Numbered from the stretch's first letter, positions 36,401 through 51,900 are shown. The stretch is DNA of 64,000 bases from Polychytrium aggregatum (GCF_025602895.1 NW_026516258.1:124001-188000); one strand, 5' to 3'. Program-made: numbers and translations. Notes: a model not told the origin generated them from the letters alone.

Positions 36401-38623
36401 CTGCGGACATCCCTGTCGTTCAAGCCAACAAACAGACCCGTGCGAATGTATTTGGTGAGTCCGGGGCTCTCACCTGCGGCACTCCCAGGCGAGCGACATA
36501 TTTCCGTCGGTGAGCCAAACATCGCTGACACACTCTCCCCCAGGGACTCGCGCTGATAAAGTGCGACGGCTCTGGACCAGAGGAGATTTCCGAAGCATTG
36601 GTGTATCTGAAGGAGGCCCTCTCGGATTTTTACTCGTCAGTGTCGTTGAATGGGCTCCAGCCCGCCTCAGGCCAAAACGGCGAGCTCCTCATCGACACTC
36701 ACAGTCGGCCCACTTGCCCCGCCTTCCTGGGCGTCGCCAACGCCCTTGCGCGTGGGTACATGGTTCAGAGTCGCCTGGATGCCGCCGAAGAAACGCTGAG
36801 CGATCTGCTGGACCTGCTGCCGGATGTGATGGTGAGGACCAACCGGAGGAGCAAGGCGTTTTCGGCCATGGGTGAGGCCATGTGCACGGCGCTCAAGAAC
36901 CTGCTCGAGGTGCTCTACTGCCAGAGCAGTCAAGTCCAAGCCAAGAAGCGCTTCGACAGCATCAAGCTCTCGCTGCTACACATCCAGCGCCTTGTTTCGG
37001 CGGCCGAGGTTGAGCAGCAAGTCTCGTTTATCGAGGCGTCCGAGCAAGTCGCCCAGGCCCTGGTGATCCTGGACCCGAGCCAAAATGAGTTCTTGGCTGC
37101 CTTTGGCGACACGCAGCTTTCGCAGTTTGACTACAATCCCAAATACGAAAAGAGCCCGGCGCGGCTGCTCTGGGCCGAGGAGGCCTTTGCTGCCTCGATT
37201 GCATGCGAGCGGCCGGGATCCAAGGAGGCCTCGGATGCACTCGCCAAGGTCTACGTGCACGAATGGTATGTGTCCGAGAAGAGCAAGATTGAGCAGATCA
37301 AGAGCCAGTTCGAAAAGCCCCCCGCGCCGGCCGGGAAGCCCAGTCCAGCCGAAAAGCCAAAGGCAGGTGGCCCGCCGGCCAAGGCAGCGCCAGGTACCAA
37401 GCCGCCAGTCGCCAAAGGGCCGGGAGCAGGAGGAGCGGGAGCAAAGGCTCCAGCAGGAGCAGCACCCAAAACACAGGGCGCTGCACCCAGCAGCGGGCCA
37501 AAGGCAGCAGCCAAGGCACAGCCCGGAGCCGACAACATTCCGCAGGCGCAGAAGAATATGATAGTCAAGACGGCCGAGAAGGTTGACAAGGCCGAGCCAG
37601 CGAAGAAAGCTGCACCAGGTACGGTTGGATTCTGCTGGCTGATGTACTTGAACGTGCCCCGCATCGCACCATCGTGACTCTGTATTTGTTCTCATACCCT
37701 GACATACTCGTGTCTCTGACTTGATGGGGTTGCCGATTTGGAATCCGCAGGGCCTGCAGGAAAGGCAGCGCCAGCACCTCCAGCAGCTCAGACCAAGAAG
37801 CCAGCAGCTGCCAACGCCGCGAGTGGAGCCAAACCAGCAGGGGCAAAGCCCATGAAGAAAGATGCATCTGGTGCTGAGCCCGCGGCGCCGCCTGCAGCGA
37901 CCGAGTCCAAGGCGACGACATCGGATCCATCGCCTGCGCCAGTCGAGGCTGCTGCAACCACACCGACACCCGAGGCTGTCCTGCCTCCACAGTTCAAGCC
38001 GCGGATCGGGGTCGCCCGAGTACTCTCCCGCAAAATCGGACTCACGACGGGCGACAAGACCCAGCTGGTGCTGGATGCCAAGAAGTGGTACCTCGAGGCC
38101 ATCGGGCTGAACAAATCCTTCCACGACTCGTACATCGAGCTCGGGGCGCTTGTTGAGAAGCATGGCACCCTGGAGGAGGCTGCAGATGTGTACGCCTCGT
38201 TCCCGTTTCCGCCCCTGGACTCACAGAACCCCAGCCAGGACGACCTGTTTCTGCACGGCGAAGTGACCAGGTTCGTGTGCCAAGCGTCGGCGAGACTCGG
38301 TGGAGACTTGGTGGAGACCCCTGCGTTTGGATGCTTGGCGGTTGTTGTGCCGCTACTCACTATCGACTCGCGCGCTGCCCTCCTCGTCTCTGTATGCTGC
38401 CAGAACATTCATGAAGTGCAAGCGATTCAAGGACGAGCGCCTGGTGCGAAGTCTGATCGCCGAGGGACGAGCGTCCAGCATCGCTGTCATTTCCAAGTAC
38501 GTCGAGATACTCGACCAAGCCTCGGAGACTCAGACGCTCAAGCAGGTCTTTGCCGGTGTCAACCGCAAGCCCATCGACCACCCGGACATGGTGGCATTCT
38601 TCAAGATGAAATACTGGGCATAG
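33422..38623 (+). CDS. RING / TRAF-type zinc-finger protein with cadherin-like and TPR domains
   Basis: Exons: 33422-33548, 33727-33798, 33939-34037, 34329-34604, 34737-36114 (a 96-nt intron 35852-35947 is possible), 36343-36454, 36544-37618, 37751-38270, 38404-38623. The product is 1,260 or 1,292 residues. First come two cadherin-like beta-sandwich repeats (SRTVKLYTAYV, EIKVDAVDGSSSIYSISVHR; then FHPKELNYVLHVSS, SLLYRVIVRR). Next is a RING (CSLCSNLVFRP, CRHEYCGRCLNLF, CPLC) and a TRAF-type finger (CLFAPFGCPRQD, CKHIPVGCSECQRLF). TPRs follow (YQDATRINPENPDAA, GRLLLQSERIPEAIKYLRTS), then a Lys/Ala/Pro-rich linker (about 960-1090) and a last TPR pair (AKKWYLEAIGLNKSFHDSY). A RING plus TRAF finger suggests an E3 ubiquitin ligase; the TPRs and beta domains would bind partners. 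The function is inferred from domains only. Confidence 0.87.
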
Positions 38624-38886
38624 TTCACACGCGCCTGTGGTGTCGCCAGCGGTGCGTGCTGATGAATCAAGACATGTATTTGGTACCATTTCGAAGGCAG
38701 GAAGTAATACAGGAGTGTGGTTGTGGTTCAACGATTAGCAGCCAGAGGTCTTGTAGTGTGGGGAGGGGTGAGAGGCGTGAGGAGCGGCTGGGGCCAAGGC
38801 AGAGTGATGAAGGCGAGACGAACGCTCATAAGCCGAGAGCGTTCAACCGGGAGATATGTGGGGACATCCACAATCTGGAGACAGAT

Positions 38887-41637
38887 CTAGATCGACTCGG
38901 GCAGGGCTCCGTTGTTGGTTTCCTTGAGCTTGCCAAACTTGCGGAGCAAGACTTTCATCCAGGGAGGGAGCATATCGGAGCTGTTTTCGGTGCCCCACAT
39001 CTCCTTCATATCCTTGTCGGTGGGCTTGATGCGACCGCCGGAGACCAACTCGACCAAGTAGATGGTGCCGTGGATGGCAATGTACGCGCCGATACCGGCG
39101 ATCAGGCCGTAGGCAATCGAGTAGGTCAGGGGCATCAGAGCCATGGTAAGGAAGGCAGGGATGGCATCGGGGAGGTAGTCCCAGTTGATGCTACGGAGCG
39201 AGCCCTTGGCCATCAGGACGCCGACAAAGATAAGGGCGGGACCGGTGGCCCAACGCGGGAACGACGCAAAGATGGGGGCAAAGAAGAGGGACAAGACAAA
39301 GAAGAAAGCGGTGGTGATGGCAGTGAGGCCGGTGCGGCCGCCTGGTTGTAGAGTGAAGTAGCGTGGAGTGGTTGTGTGGGGTGACGAGGATATTGATTGG
39401 TTAGATCCAGCAAGTGAGATTCCAACGCTGAACGAGGCAGATGCACTGATACCGAGGCGTGTCTTTCAGCGCTCCGATCATTACCTTCGGCGATACCAGC
39501 ACCGGATTCGATAAAGGCTGTGTTGGGGGAGCTTCCAAAGAGGGCGCCAAGCGAGATACTCGTGGCGTCAGCCAAGAACGCCCAGAAGGAGCCTTCAAAG
39601 TCGCCGGTGCGGTCATCGGCAAAGCCGGCAAACTGGATGTATCGGACCCATGGGCATTAGAGAGTGCCGGGTCATGGATGGGCGCTATGTGGCTGGTCCA
39701 ACATAGCAGAATCGGTGACCAACGCAGCGCGTAGGTGCGCTCCGGCGGACGCTGGATCGTCGCAGCGACTGTGCCTACCTTGGCCATGGAGTAGAGGGTT
39801 CCGGTTGTGTCCATGATATCGACATAGAGGAAGGTCACGAGGGCGACCCAGACCTCGGAGGTGCCAAGGTTCCAGTCCATGGCGAGGCCAGTGCGGCGGA
39901 TCTGGGGAACGGCAACGACGGTCTTGAAAAAGTCTGTCAAGGAGCACAAATGTCACTGTCAGCGGATGCAGTCGATTCTGTCTGCAGCTGGGGCTGCTCA
40001 CAAAGGCAGTGACAGAGAAACGGCTCTTTCTCTTGGAAGGCCCACTTCCGCTTCAACCAAATAGGCAATCGCCTGCGAGTGAGTCTGCGCTGCGGTTGGG
40101 GAGTAGCCACATACCAAAGGCAGCGTCGCCAGCAGGAGTGGCGGGGAAGGCGGTGATGGAGGTGTTTCGGAACCAGGAGATGGCCGAAATGAAGACGATG
40201 CCGATGAGGATGCCGCCCTTGACGCGGAACGAGGCCAGGAGGGCAATGATGACGAAACCAAAGATGCCAATCCAAGTGGTGCCGCTTTCCATGCCATGGC
40301 TGAGACACTGGCCGGAGGTCGGGTCCTTGTATTGGTCGGCACAGCCGCCGATGGTGACGAGGGTTGCGGGATCGTATGTGACCAGACCTGGCGGAACAGA
40401 AAGGTTGGGCCAGATGATCGGCGGTCGAAGGTGTGGCTCGACGTCAGCGGCAAATACGCACGCCTCAACTTTGTGGGCTAATCACAGAATGCTGCCGATG
40501 ATGAGCACACGCCTCTTACCGATGCCGGCCGAGTTCTGGAGGCCAATGAAGGTCAGGAACAGGCCAATGCCAGCGCCGGTGGCGATCTTGACGGACTTGG
40601 GCACGGCCTTGGCGAGGAGCTGACGCAGACCCAGCAGCGAGATGACAATGAAGAGAATGCCCTCAATGAAGACGGCAGCGACGGCGGTGCGATAGGGGAT
40701 CTTGCCGCTGCCCTGGAAGCCGACGACCTGGTAGGCAAAGTAGGCGTTCAAGCCCATACCCGGGGCCAAGCCAAGAGGCAGGTTGGCCATGGCGCCCATG
40801 AGGAAAGTGGCGATGGCGGCGGCGGCTGTGGAGAGGAAGGGTTGTTCAGCCGGTATGGTCAGGAGACGCACGGGCGAATCGATCAGCAGCGGACATCAGC
40901 ACCGACGCTGCCAGTGGACGGGATAGCATGCTTACCAGATGTCGCGGTGATAAAGTCTGCATAGAGTGAATGATGGAACGATGCATCAGCGGGTGCCGTG
41001 ATCAACGCAAGGGCCCAGACTGGGTGGATAGAGACTTGCCTTTCTTGATATCATTGAGACAGAGCTGATAGTTGGGATCCTTCAAGCACGTATCGGGCGA
41101 CGAGGTGCAGCCACAGGGGCCGCCAGAGTCGCTGAGGATGTTGGCATTGACTGTCGATCGAAGGCAAAGGACCCGTCAGCAGGTGATGGATATTCAACAG
41201 CGTCCAGAGCCGAGCTCCTCATGGGCAGCCGGATCGGTCTGACGGCTGAATCACTCGTTCCATGCGGCGACGATTGGCGCCACCGGGCATGACGATTTCC
41301 CTGGCTCGAAGCATACCCGAGATGATATAGGCCATGGTCACAAAGGTCGCCAAGCCTGGTCAGGATGGCCGAATGAAGGGCGTCAGTATCGACGTCCGAA
41401 CGCGGCGGGGCGGTGGCCAACAACAGCGACGGGACGAGTCGGATGTGTTGGCAGATATGGAAGATTGGCGATGCTTGGGCGACACGGCTGCTGGACAGAC
41501 ATCGGACCTGCACGGAGCTCGGTGGTGAACGAGGTGTTGGGGCGGATGCCCTTGCGGCCGCTGCCGTCGTCGAGCTTGAAGTAGCGACCGACGAAGGACG
41601 AGGCGACGGACTTGTTGAGGGAGTCGAAGATGCCCAT
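38887..41637 (-). CDS. azgA: Purine permease, AzgA family
   Basis: Nine exons, all phase-checked: 41637-41508, 41355-41317, 41150-41040, 40956-40936, 40825-40520, 40387-40115, 39933-39779, 39632-39485, 39341-38887. The product of 545 residues is the usual AzgA size. It opens [20 protein letters not shown] and carries family signatures: [10 protein letters not shown] joined to [63 protein letters not shown], and about 12 hydrophobic spans. AzgA proteins are plasma-membrane H+ symporters for adenine, guanine and hypoxanthine. Exon 4 is only 21 nt long. The intron 40957-41039 is GC-AG. No regulatory site is recognised, although a 15-bp repeat lies just upstream. Confidence 0.95.
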
Positions 41638-42485
41638 GACGGCGATGGTCCTTGGGGGTGATGTGGATTTTCCGAGGCGGCGATGGTCGCTGGACGGGAG
41701 AGCAAGAAGGCAGACGGGGCGAAGGAGCTGCCTGAAGAAATATCCTGGAGAAACTGCCTGGAGAAACTGCCTGGAGAAATATCCTGGGGAATCGGCCTGC
41801 CCCTCGGAGTGCCACCGCCACCCAAAAAATTTTTTCGGTCTTCCACCGACGACGCGCTCACGGCATTCCGCGCCGGCGGTCTGGCACGAGGTGCGGCCCC
41901 CGCTTTGTTTGCCAAATGGCGCTGTGTCAGCTGTGTGGTGGGGGAGGCACTGCGCACTGTTTCTGTGGCCCTGTGGCGTCGCACCCCCGCGCGTTGTGTG
42001 CAACCAGGGCACGCACCAGCCTCAACAGTGTGTGCGCAGCTGCAGGCAAACAGACCCAGCCCTTGTGGCTGGACCAAACTTCGCCCTGCGGACACACGCG
42101 CCGGCGTCGCACACGCCTGGGAAAGTACTTTCAGCAGTGAGTCAGGGCGACACAGATGCCCTCGGCTCGACTGCCAGCAAGGTCGACTCACGCGCCTGGA
42201 TGTCCACAGCGACCGCGTGCGACAAACTCGGCGTCAATCTCCGACAATCAGCCTGTTCAGAACGGCACGGGACAGCGACCCGCACGCTGCAGCCATGTGA
42301 TTGTTTCTGCTTGACCTCCGGAATCCGCCTGGCCGATCCCCTGCGGTAATGATCAGCAGGCACACCGCAGGGCAGCTTGGATCGCAGCATGGTGGATAGG
42401 TTTGTATTCGGAACCCATAGAGGGCCACCATCCACACGAATATGCCCCGCCATCGCCGTCGACACATCCGCTCCGCGACGACACC
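41638..42485. promoter_or_regulatory. Upstream region of azgA and 3' flank of the DEAH helicase gene
   Basis: No gene is supported. It includes a 15-bp AAACTGCCTGGAGAA-type repeat (41731-41790) about 100 bp 5' of the permease start. Confidence 0.55.
41731..41790. repeat. 15-bp tandem repeat upstream of azgA
   Basis: About four imperfect units mixing ATATCCTGGAGAA and ACTGCCTGGAGAA. Confidence 0.8.
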
Positions 42486-46606
<4,121 letters not shown>

Positions 46607-47159
46607 TCTGTTCGGAGGGTGATGTGGTGGTGGGATGCACAGAAGGCAGGATGATCGCAGGGAGACGAATATACGATGTCGAAAGAGCAATTCGATCTGC
46701 ACAGTCAAAAATCGGCGATGGCAATGGCAGCCTTCAGCGGATGAGCCGGGGCTGGAGCCGGTCAGGGTCAGATGCGGGGGGATGGCGAGGTGGTTGTTGG
46801 AATCTGGGTTGGCAAGGCAGATCGCCCGATCAATTTTTTCCGGCCCCTCGCGGCTGCTCATCTCGGTCACCTGAAAGTCACGTCGAATGTGGCGCAGCAA
46901 AAGTTGGAATCCGGCCATGGCCGGTTGACGGCATTTGGTATCGTCTTGAGCCGATTGACGGTGGTGGTGGGCAATTGGTGTGGAGGAATGACCAATTGTA
47001 TCATTGTTGGAAGCTCCACTCCGATTGCGGACAAGAACCGCCACCATCTGAATCTCTCTGGTTGGAACCTAGTCAAGCGTGGCTGTGTGTCAGCGAGATG
47101 ACATGATCGTTTGGCTATCGGGCAAGACTCACCTTGACAAGATGTCTTCGCACGACTGA
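46607..47159. promoter_or_regulatory. Region between DHX33-like start and Fanzor fragment
   Basis: About 550 bp that should hold the helicase promoter. I looked for an N-terminal Fanzor exon on the plus strand and found none that reads as one. Confidence 0.55.
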
Positions 47160-47984
47160 TTGAGCGAGCGATGCGTTTCTGGATCTGAATCAAGGACGCC
47201 ACTGCGCAGTATCTCTGCCAGCCCAAAATGCGCTGGTTTTGAGGAGAGTTTTTCTTCCCCAAGGGCAGAACCAGCCATCGTCGCTATTTTCTCGCCAGAT
47301 GGCTCCCCGCAAGAGAAAGACACCACCCAGGCGACCAAGTGGATCCAGAGCACCCACAAGATCCTTGATCTGCAGGAATGGATGAGCACCACACCAAGTC
47401 CCAAGATCCCCGGGTTGGCTTCCTTCCTGCAATACATTCGCCATGTGTTCGATGGAGACATGCTGGACAAACAGCTGTACTTCAGCCTGACCCGGCGACG
47501 GCGATTCAAGCGACTCGATCTCTACGGCAAGCGACAGCGCACCGTCCACGAGATGTGCAAGCAAGTCATCGACCAGGCACCAAGGGAGACCGACATCGTG
47601 ATTGCCTTTGGGAATGCATCCTGGAAGCAAGGGAAGGGATATGCATCCAGTCCCAGGAGACTCAGGTTTGCCAAGTACTTTGAGCAGTTCCACCACCACC
47701 AGAGACGACCACCAGACCAATCCGTCTCCAAGATCCATGTGTGCTCGGTGAACGAGTTCAACACATCCCAGGTGTGCTCACACTGTCGGGAAGCCAAGCG
47801 ACTCGAGAAGGTCGAGCATCTTGATATCGAGAAACCACACTTTGTCCGGAGCTGTGCAAGCTGCCATACGCTGTGGGATCGAGACATCAATGCAGCCAGG
47901 AACATGATCTCGGTATGCCAGTCGATCATCGCCACAGGAGATCGACCGGGTGTACTCACGACGATCCTTCCCAAACCAAAGTGA
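47160..47984 (+). CDS. Fanzor (eukaryotic TnpB-like RNA-guided nuclease), RuvC and zinc-ribbon fragment
   Basis: The frame is open for 274 codons; clear similarity starts near 47268. Visible parts in order: a RuvC-I-like EPAIVAIFSPDG (47268 on), where Fanzor/TnpB proteins have DPG...; a basic helix (YFSLTRRRRFKRLDLYGKRQ); IVIAFGNASW (about 47598), where TnpB has its RuvC-II glutamate; VNEFNTSQVC with Glu at 47754, about 47 residues later; zinc-ribbon cysteines CSHC (47775-47786) and CASC (47853-47864); RuvC-III WDRDINAARN with Asp at 47883; and a terminal GDRPGVL. A missing canonical Glu with a replacement about 45 residues on is the known rearranged site of Fanzors. The wedge and recognition domains that should precede RuvC are absent, so this is a 5'-truncated copy or its upstream exons are unrecognised. 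No TnpA or terminal inverted repeats were seen. Confidence 0.85.
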   Translation: MSERCVSGSESRTPLRSISASPKCAGFEESFSSPRAEPAIVAIFSPDGSPQEKDTTQATKWIQSTHKILDLQEWMSTTPSPKIPGLASFLQYIRHVFDGDMLDKQLYFSLTRRRRFKRLDLYGKRQRTVHEMCKQVIDQAPRETDIVIAFGNASWKQGKGYASSPRRLRFAKYFEQFHHHQRRPPDQSVSKIHVCSVNEFNTSQVCSHCREAKRLEKVEHLDIEKPHFVRSCASCHTLWDRDINAARNMISVCQSIIATGDRPGVLTTILPKPK

Positions 47985-48941
47985 CCCTCGAGAGCATGAG
48001 TGGCTCCATGCGTCTCAAGTGAAAACCGGCATGTCACGATGCATCTGTCACTGTTTTCAATCAATTCATTCGTCTCTGTTCATTTGACCTTTGTTCTAAA
48101 CGCATAGAAGGCGGGGGGAGGGGGGAAGGGCTGGCATTGCTCATAGAAACGGTTGAGCACATCCGACGAGACTGGAGAGAGAGGGAAGGCAGGCCCAGGG
48201 ACCTCGTTCCGCAAAACATCGTATCTCTATCGATATCTACGCGTCCTCGTCCATGATCCACATTCGATCTCCAGAGCTGGTGAATGTGGAATCATGCCGG
48301 ACATATTGAATGGCGAATCGGAGCAGAGTAAGGAGGAAAAAGCAATGGAAGAGAAAGAAGAGGGAGAGGGTAGACGACAGTGGAATCGTTGTGCAAAGAG
48401 GGGGGGGCATCGAACGAAAAAGAAGAATCGGTCAAGGGCGAAAAGCGAGAGCGGCACAGGGTGAGGCAGTTAGGCTAAAGAAAGTATTATAGCATAGAAA
48501 TATTCAAGTGAAGTAGAAGCTGCGTTGGCAGAGGGGCAACGAAAGAGAAAGTGGCTGAGAGTTCGGAGACAGCGACGCACAGCGACTTTGATCCGAAGAG
48601 CATCATCACAGCCCCAACGAGGGTAGAGGGGAAGGGCAGGGGAAGGGACAGAACCGGTGGCGTGAGCGTCAGATCAACAGGGGGCGGGTTGTCCGGGATC
48701 CACGAATATGGTTCCCGGGTGGAGCTTGGTGGGTATTGTTTGGTCGGGTAAGTGTTGTCGAGGGTGGGATGGTGAGTGCAAGGATCCGTCGTAGCGACTC
48801 CTCGCTCGTAGTGCTGTCTGCCAGGAGCTGTAGGGGCGGTCTTTGCTCGAAGCCAAGCGGCAGAGTACTCGGAACAACGACAAAGAAGGGGAGGCAATGA
48901 CGAATCCCCGTGCACGATCTTCTGTTTCACCAGGGATGGTA
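47985..48941. other. Fanzor 3' flank and ferric-reductase 3' flank
   Basis: No gene is supported. A 27-nt hairpin lies just after the Fanzor stop (47990-48016). The rest is purine-rich sequence with a poly-G run at about 48403 and no clear repeat. Confidence 0.5.
47990..48016 (+). ncRNA. Candidate omega-RNA hairpin after the Fanzor fragment
   Basis: GAGAGCATG (47990-47998) pairs with CATGCGTCTC (48007-48016) with one bulged G, giving a 9-bp stem and an 8-nt loop, 6 nt after the stop codon. Fanzor and TnpB guide RNAs come from the 3' end of the nuclease gene and just beyond it, so the place is right. There is no other proof that it is transcribed as a guide. Confidence 0.3.
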
Positions 48942-51900
48942 TTACACCTTCCAGGACTCGCGGAACCAGTGGGCATCCTCGGTGGTGACGACGAGGTGCT
49001 GCAGCTGTCGCATCATGGCTTCCGGTCCAGCCCCCATGACGGCAATCGGAGCGGCACGCTTCTTGCTCAAGACACGAGCCGCGGACGAGGTCGACTGCGG
49101 GCTCATCGGGCCGCTGCTTTCTCTTCTTCCTCCGTCACCATCCTCGTTCTCTCCACGGCAGTCCTTGACAATGTCCCCGAGGATCTTGGCAAAGTCAGGT
49201 CGGCCAGAGAACCAGTTGATGGACTCGGGAATGTGGTTGAGGGCCGAGATGGGGATGCCGGCGTCGAGGTTGTCGTCCACGAGGCTGAGGATGTACTCCT
49301 TGCTGTCGCTCGGGGACTTTGTGCCGGCAGCGACTGGCTCGGGCTTCTCTGGCGAGTCGGAGGAGTCCGGGCCGATGCGGGTGCGGGCATATTCGTGTGT
49401 GCGCGTGCGGCGAATGTAGTTCGAGACCAGGATGACCAGCCGCCCGCCAGCGAGGGCAAAGACGCACGCCAGCACCTCGGCGGCCCAGTTGAACCAGTAA
49501 AAGCACACAAAGTGCGTGAGGCCCTGGGTCAGATACGCATCGGTGCCCGTGCAGGTGTTCATGTCGAAGCCGGGCTGGATCAGCCGTCCAAAGACAAAGC
49601 CGACTGCGGCCATGCCAAAGACGGCCACGGCCAGAATCACCTGGGCCGACCGCGGCGATCTGAATCGCTTCTCGGGCAGTTGCTGGGGCAGTTGCTGGCG
49701 CTGCGGGTCGGTCAGGGGAGTGCCTGCGAGCAAAGTGTCAGCCGAGGCCTGGGTTGTCTTGGAAAGCGCTGTCTCGGGACTGTATGCGCCCTGCTCGAGC
49801 GGATCATGCACGCCCACGTCGTCTGGGTCGGTGGTGATGATGCGGGGCGAGTTGCTGTATGGGTTGGAGTGATGGCTCTCTGCGTGCAGGCTCTGGCGCT
49901 TGCTAAAGAGCTTGATGTCGAGGCTGATTTCGGGCTCGTCAAAGTTCATGATCTCGTGGAGGGCCTTGCGCAGACCGGGGGTGTTGGAGCCCACCATGGG
50001 GGACGTGATTGGATCCACATCGGCCACGAGGATGTCGAGGATGGATCGCGACCGGCGGTGTGCCATCGCTGTCGTCGTCGAGGGTACGTTGCCGTCCTCG
50101 TCGTGGATCGGGCGGAGCGTTCGAGTGCTGTGCTTGTTGTGGATGTTGGAGCCACGGGGAGCCATGCCCGGCGACGACTCGGCCAGTCCCAGTCCTAGGG
50201 AGTTGTTTTGATCGACGGGCTTGAGCGAGTGGTGCGAAGACTTGCGGGTGGTTGCGGCCGACGAGGTTGCGGCCATCCTGGGTGCCGGCGAGAGGATGCC
50301 TTCGCTCTTGATGGGCTTCAGGGACCGTGTCGTCTTGGACTTTGACGAGCTGGCGAGGGCCATCGGGGGCGACTGGACGGCGACGTCGACCTCCATATCC
50401 GCGACGACGTTGAGATCGTCCAGGACGATGGCGACGGGTTCGGACGGCGGCGACATGGCGGCCCACTTCATGATGGCCTGATAGCCAACGAGCGGCGTCA
50501 TTCCGGGCTGGACGGCCGTGGACGAGGTCTCGACATAGTCGTCGTAGAACTCGGGGAACTCCTTATGGACGGATCGCGGGGTACCGACAAAAGAGCGCTT
50601 GTGGGCCATCCCGGGCGACTTTGGGGCAGACTTGTGGCTCACGAACGAGCGCGGGCGCTTGGACCCCGAGCGGTGCGAGAGTGCCGGCGAGCCGACGACG
50701 TCGACCAGGTCCTCGTAGGCGCGGTCATCTTCGACGTCAAAGGCCTCGTCGTCGCTCAGATCGGCCTCCTCGGCCGTGACGAGCTCGAGGTACGACTTTT
50801 TCTGCAGCACCGGGGTCTTGGCCTTTGGTGGCTGCTTGGTAAAGTGCAGATGGACCTTGACGCGGCCAAAGAGGGACGAGTTTGGGTTGGAGAGGTCGGA
50901 CAGCAGCCGCCAGTAGACCAGGATGTCGGTCTCCTTCTTGGCCATCCAGACGAGGTGGATCTTGGCCTGCGGCGAGGCGGCGACGACAAAGTGGCGCATG
51001 AACGGGATCAGGGCACCGATACCAGTGCCGGCGCCAACGAGCATCAGGTTGTCAAAGGCCAGATACGAGGTGCGGCGGGATCCGAAAGGTCCATCGACAT
51101 TGACGGGCACAAGGACATCGTCTTCGACGGCGACAATGTCGTTGAGGGCCTGGGTCCAGCGGCCATGGACACGCACAAACAGAGTCATGCGGTCGGGGGT
51201 GTCGAGGTTGTAAGAGGCGATACTGAAGGGGTGCCAGTCGGAGGATATCGAGGGCACTTGGATGGAGATCCAGTCGCCAGGGGCGTATCGCGAGGTCGAC
51301 TTCCAGCCAGGGAGAATGGGGATGTCGACCTTGACGATGGACTCGGAGGTGGTTTGGCTGATCAGGGCGTGTGCCTGGCGCTTGGTGCGCAGATGGGCGC
51401 TCAGGCGGTCAAAGATGAACAGGACGATGGCCGAGAGCACAGGGTAGATACAGCGGATGCCCATATGGGAGGCGGCAAAGAGAATGAAGATGACATAGAG
51501 CTTGTGTGTCCAGGCAAAGAGACGATAGTTGCGGCGACGGGCCTGGGGAGGGGTGAGAAGGATGTTGTGGTGACGAAGGGGAGCAAGATGGAGTGAGTGC
51601 GGCGACAAACAAGTATGGCAGAGCCGTACACTGCAGCCGGCGGTAATAGAGCAGGCACAAACATGATGCAATCGTTGCGTCGTCCTCATTCTCGTTCTCA
51701 TTCTCGTCTGGACACTCACCTTATAGATTGATGTCGCGACCATGATGATCATGGCCACCCACGAAATGAACCCGGTGCCGTTGGAGTAGCCCAGGGTCGA
51801 CAGCCACGGGAACATGCTGGCCGCAAAGACGCCGTTCACCGAGTAAAAGACGATAAAGAAGAGGCAGTGGAAGGAGATCAGGAAGAAGCTGATGTAGCCC

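Noticed and set aside
46624-47106. Missing N-terminal part of the Fanzor
   Set aside because: The plus-strand frame there shows no Fanzor-like motif and overlaps the likely helicase promoter and 5' leader.
47160-47984. Complete, active Fanzor gene
   Set aside because: At 274 codons it lacks the wedge/recognition half that Fanzors carry before RuvC, and the RuvC-I Asp appears altered.
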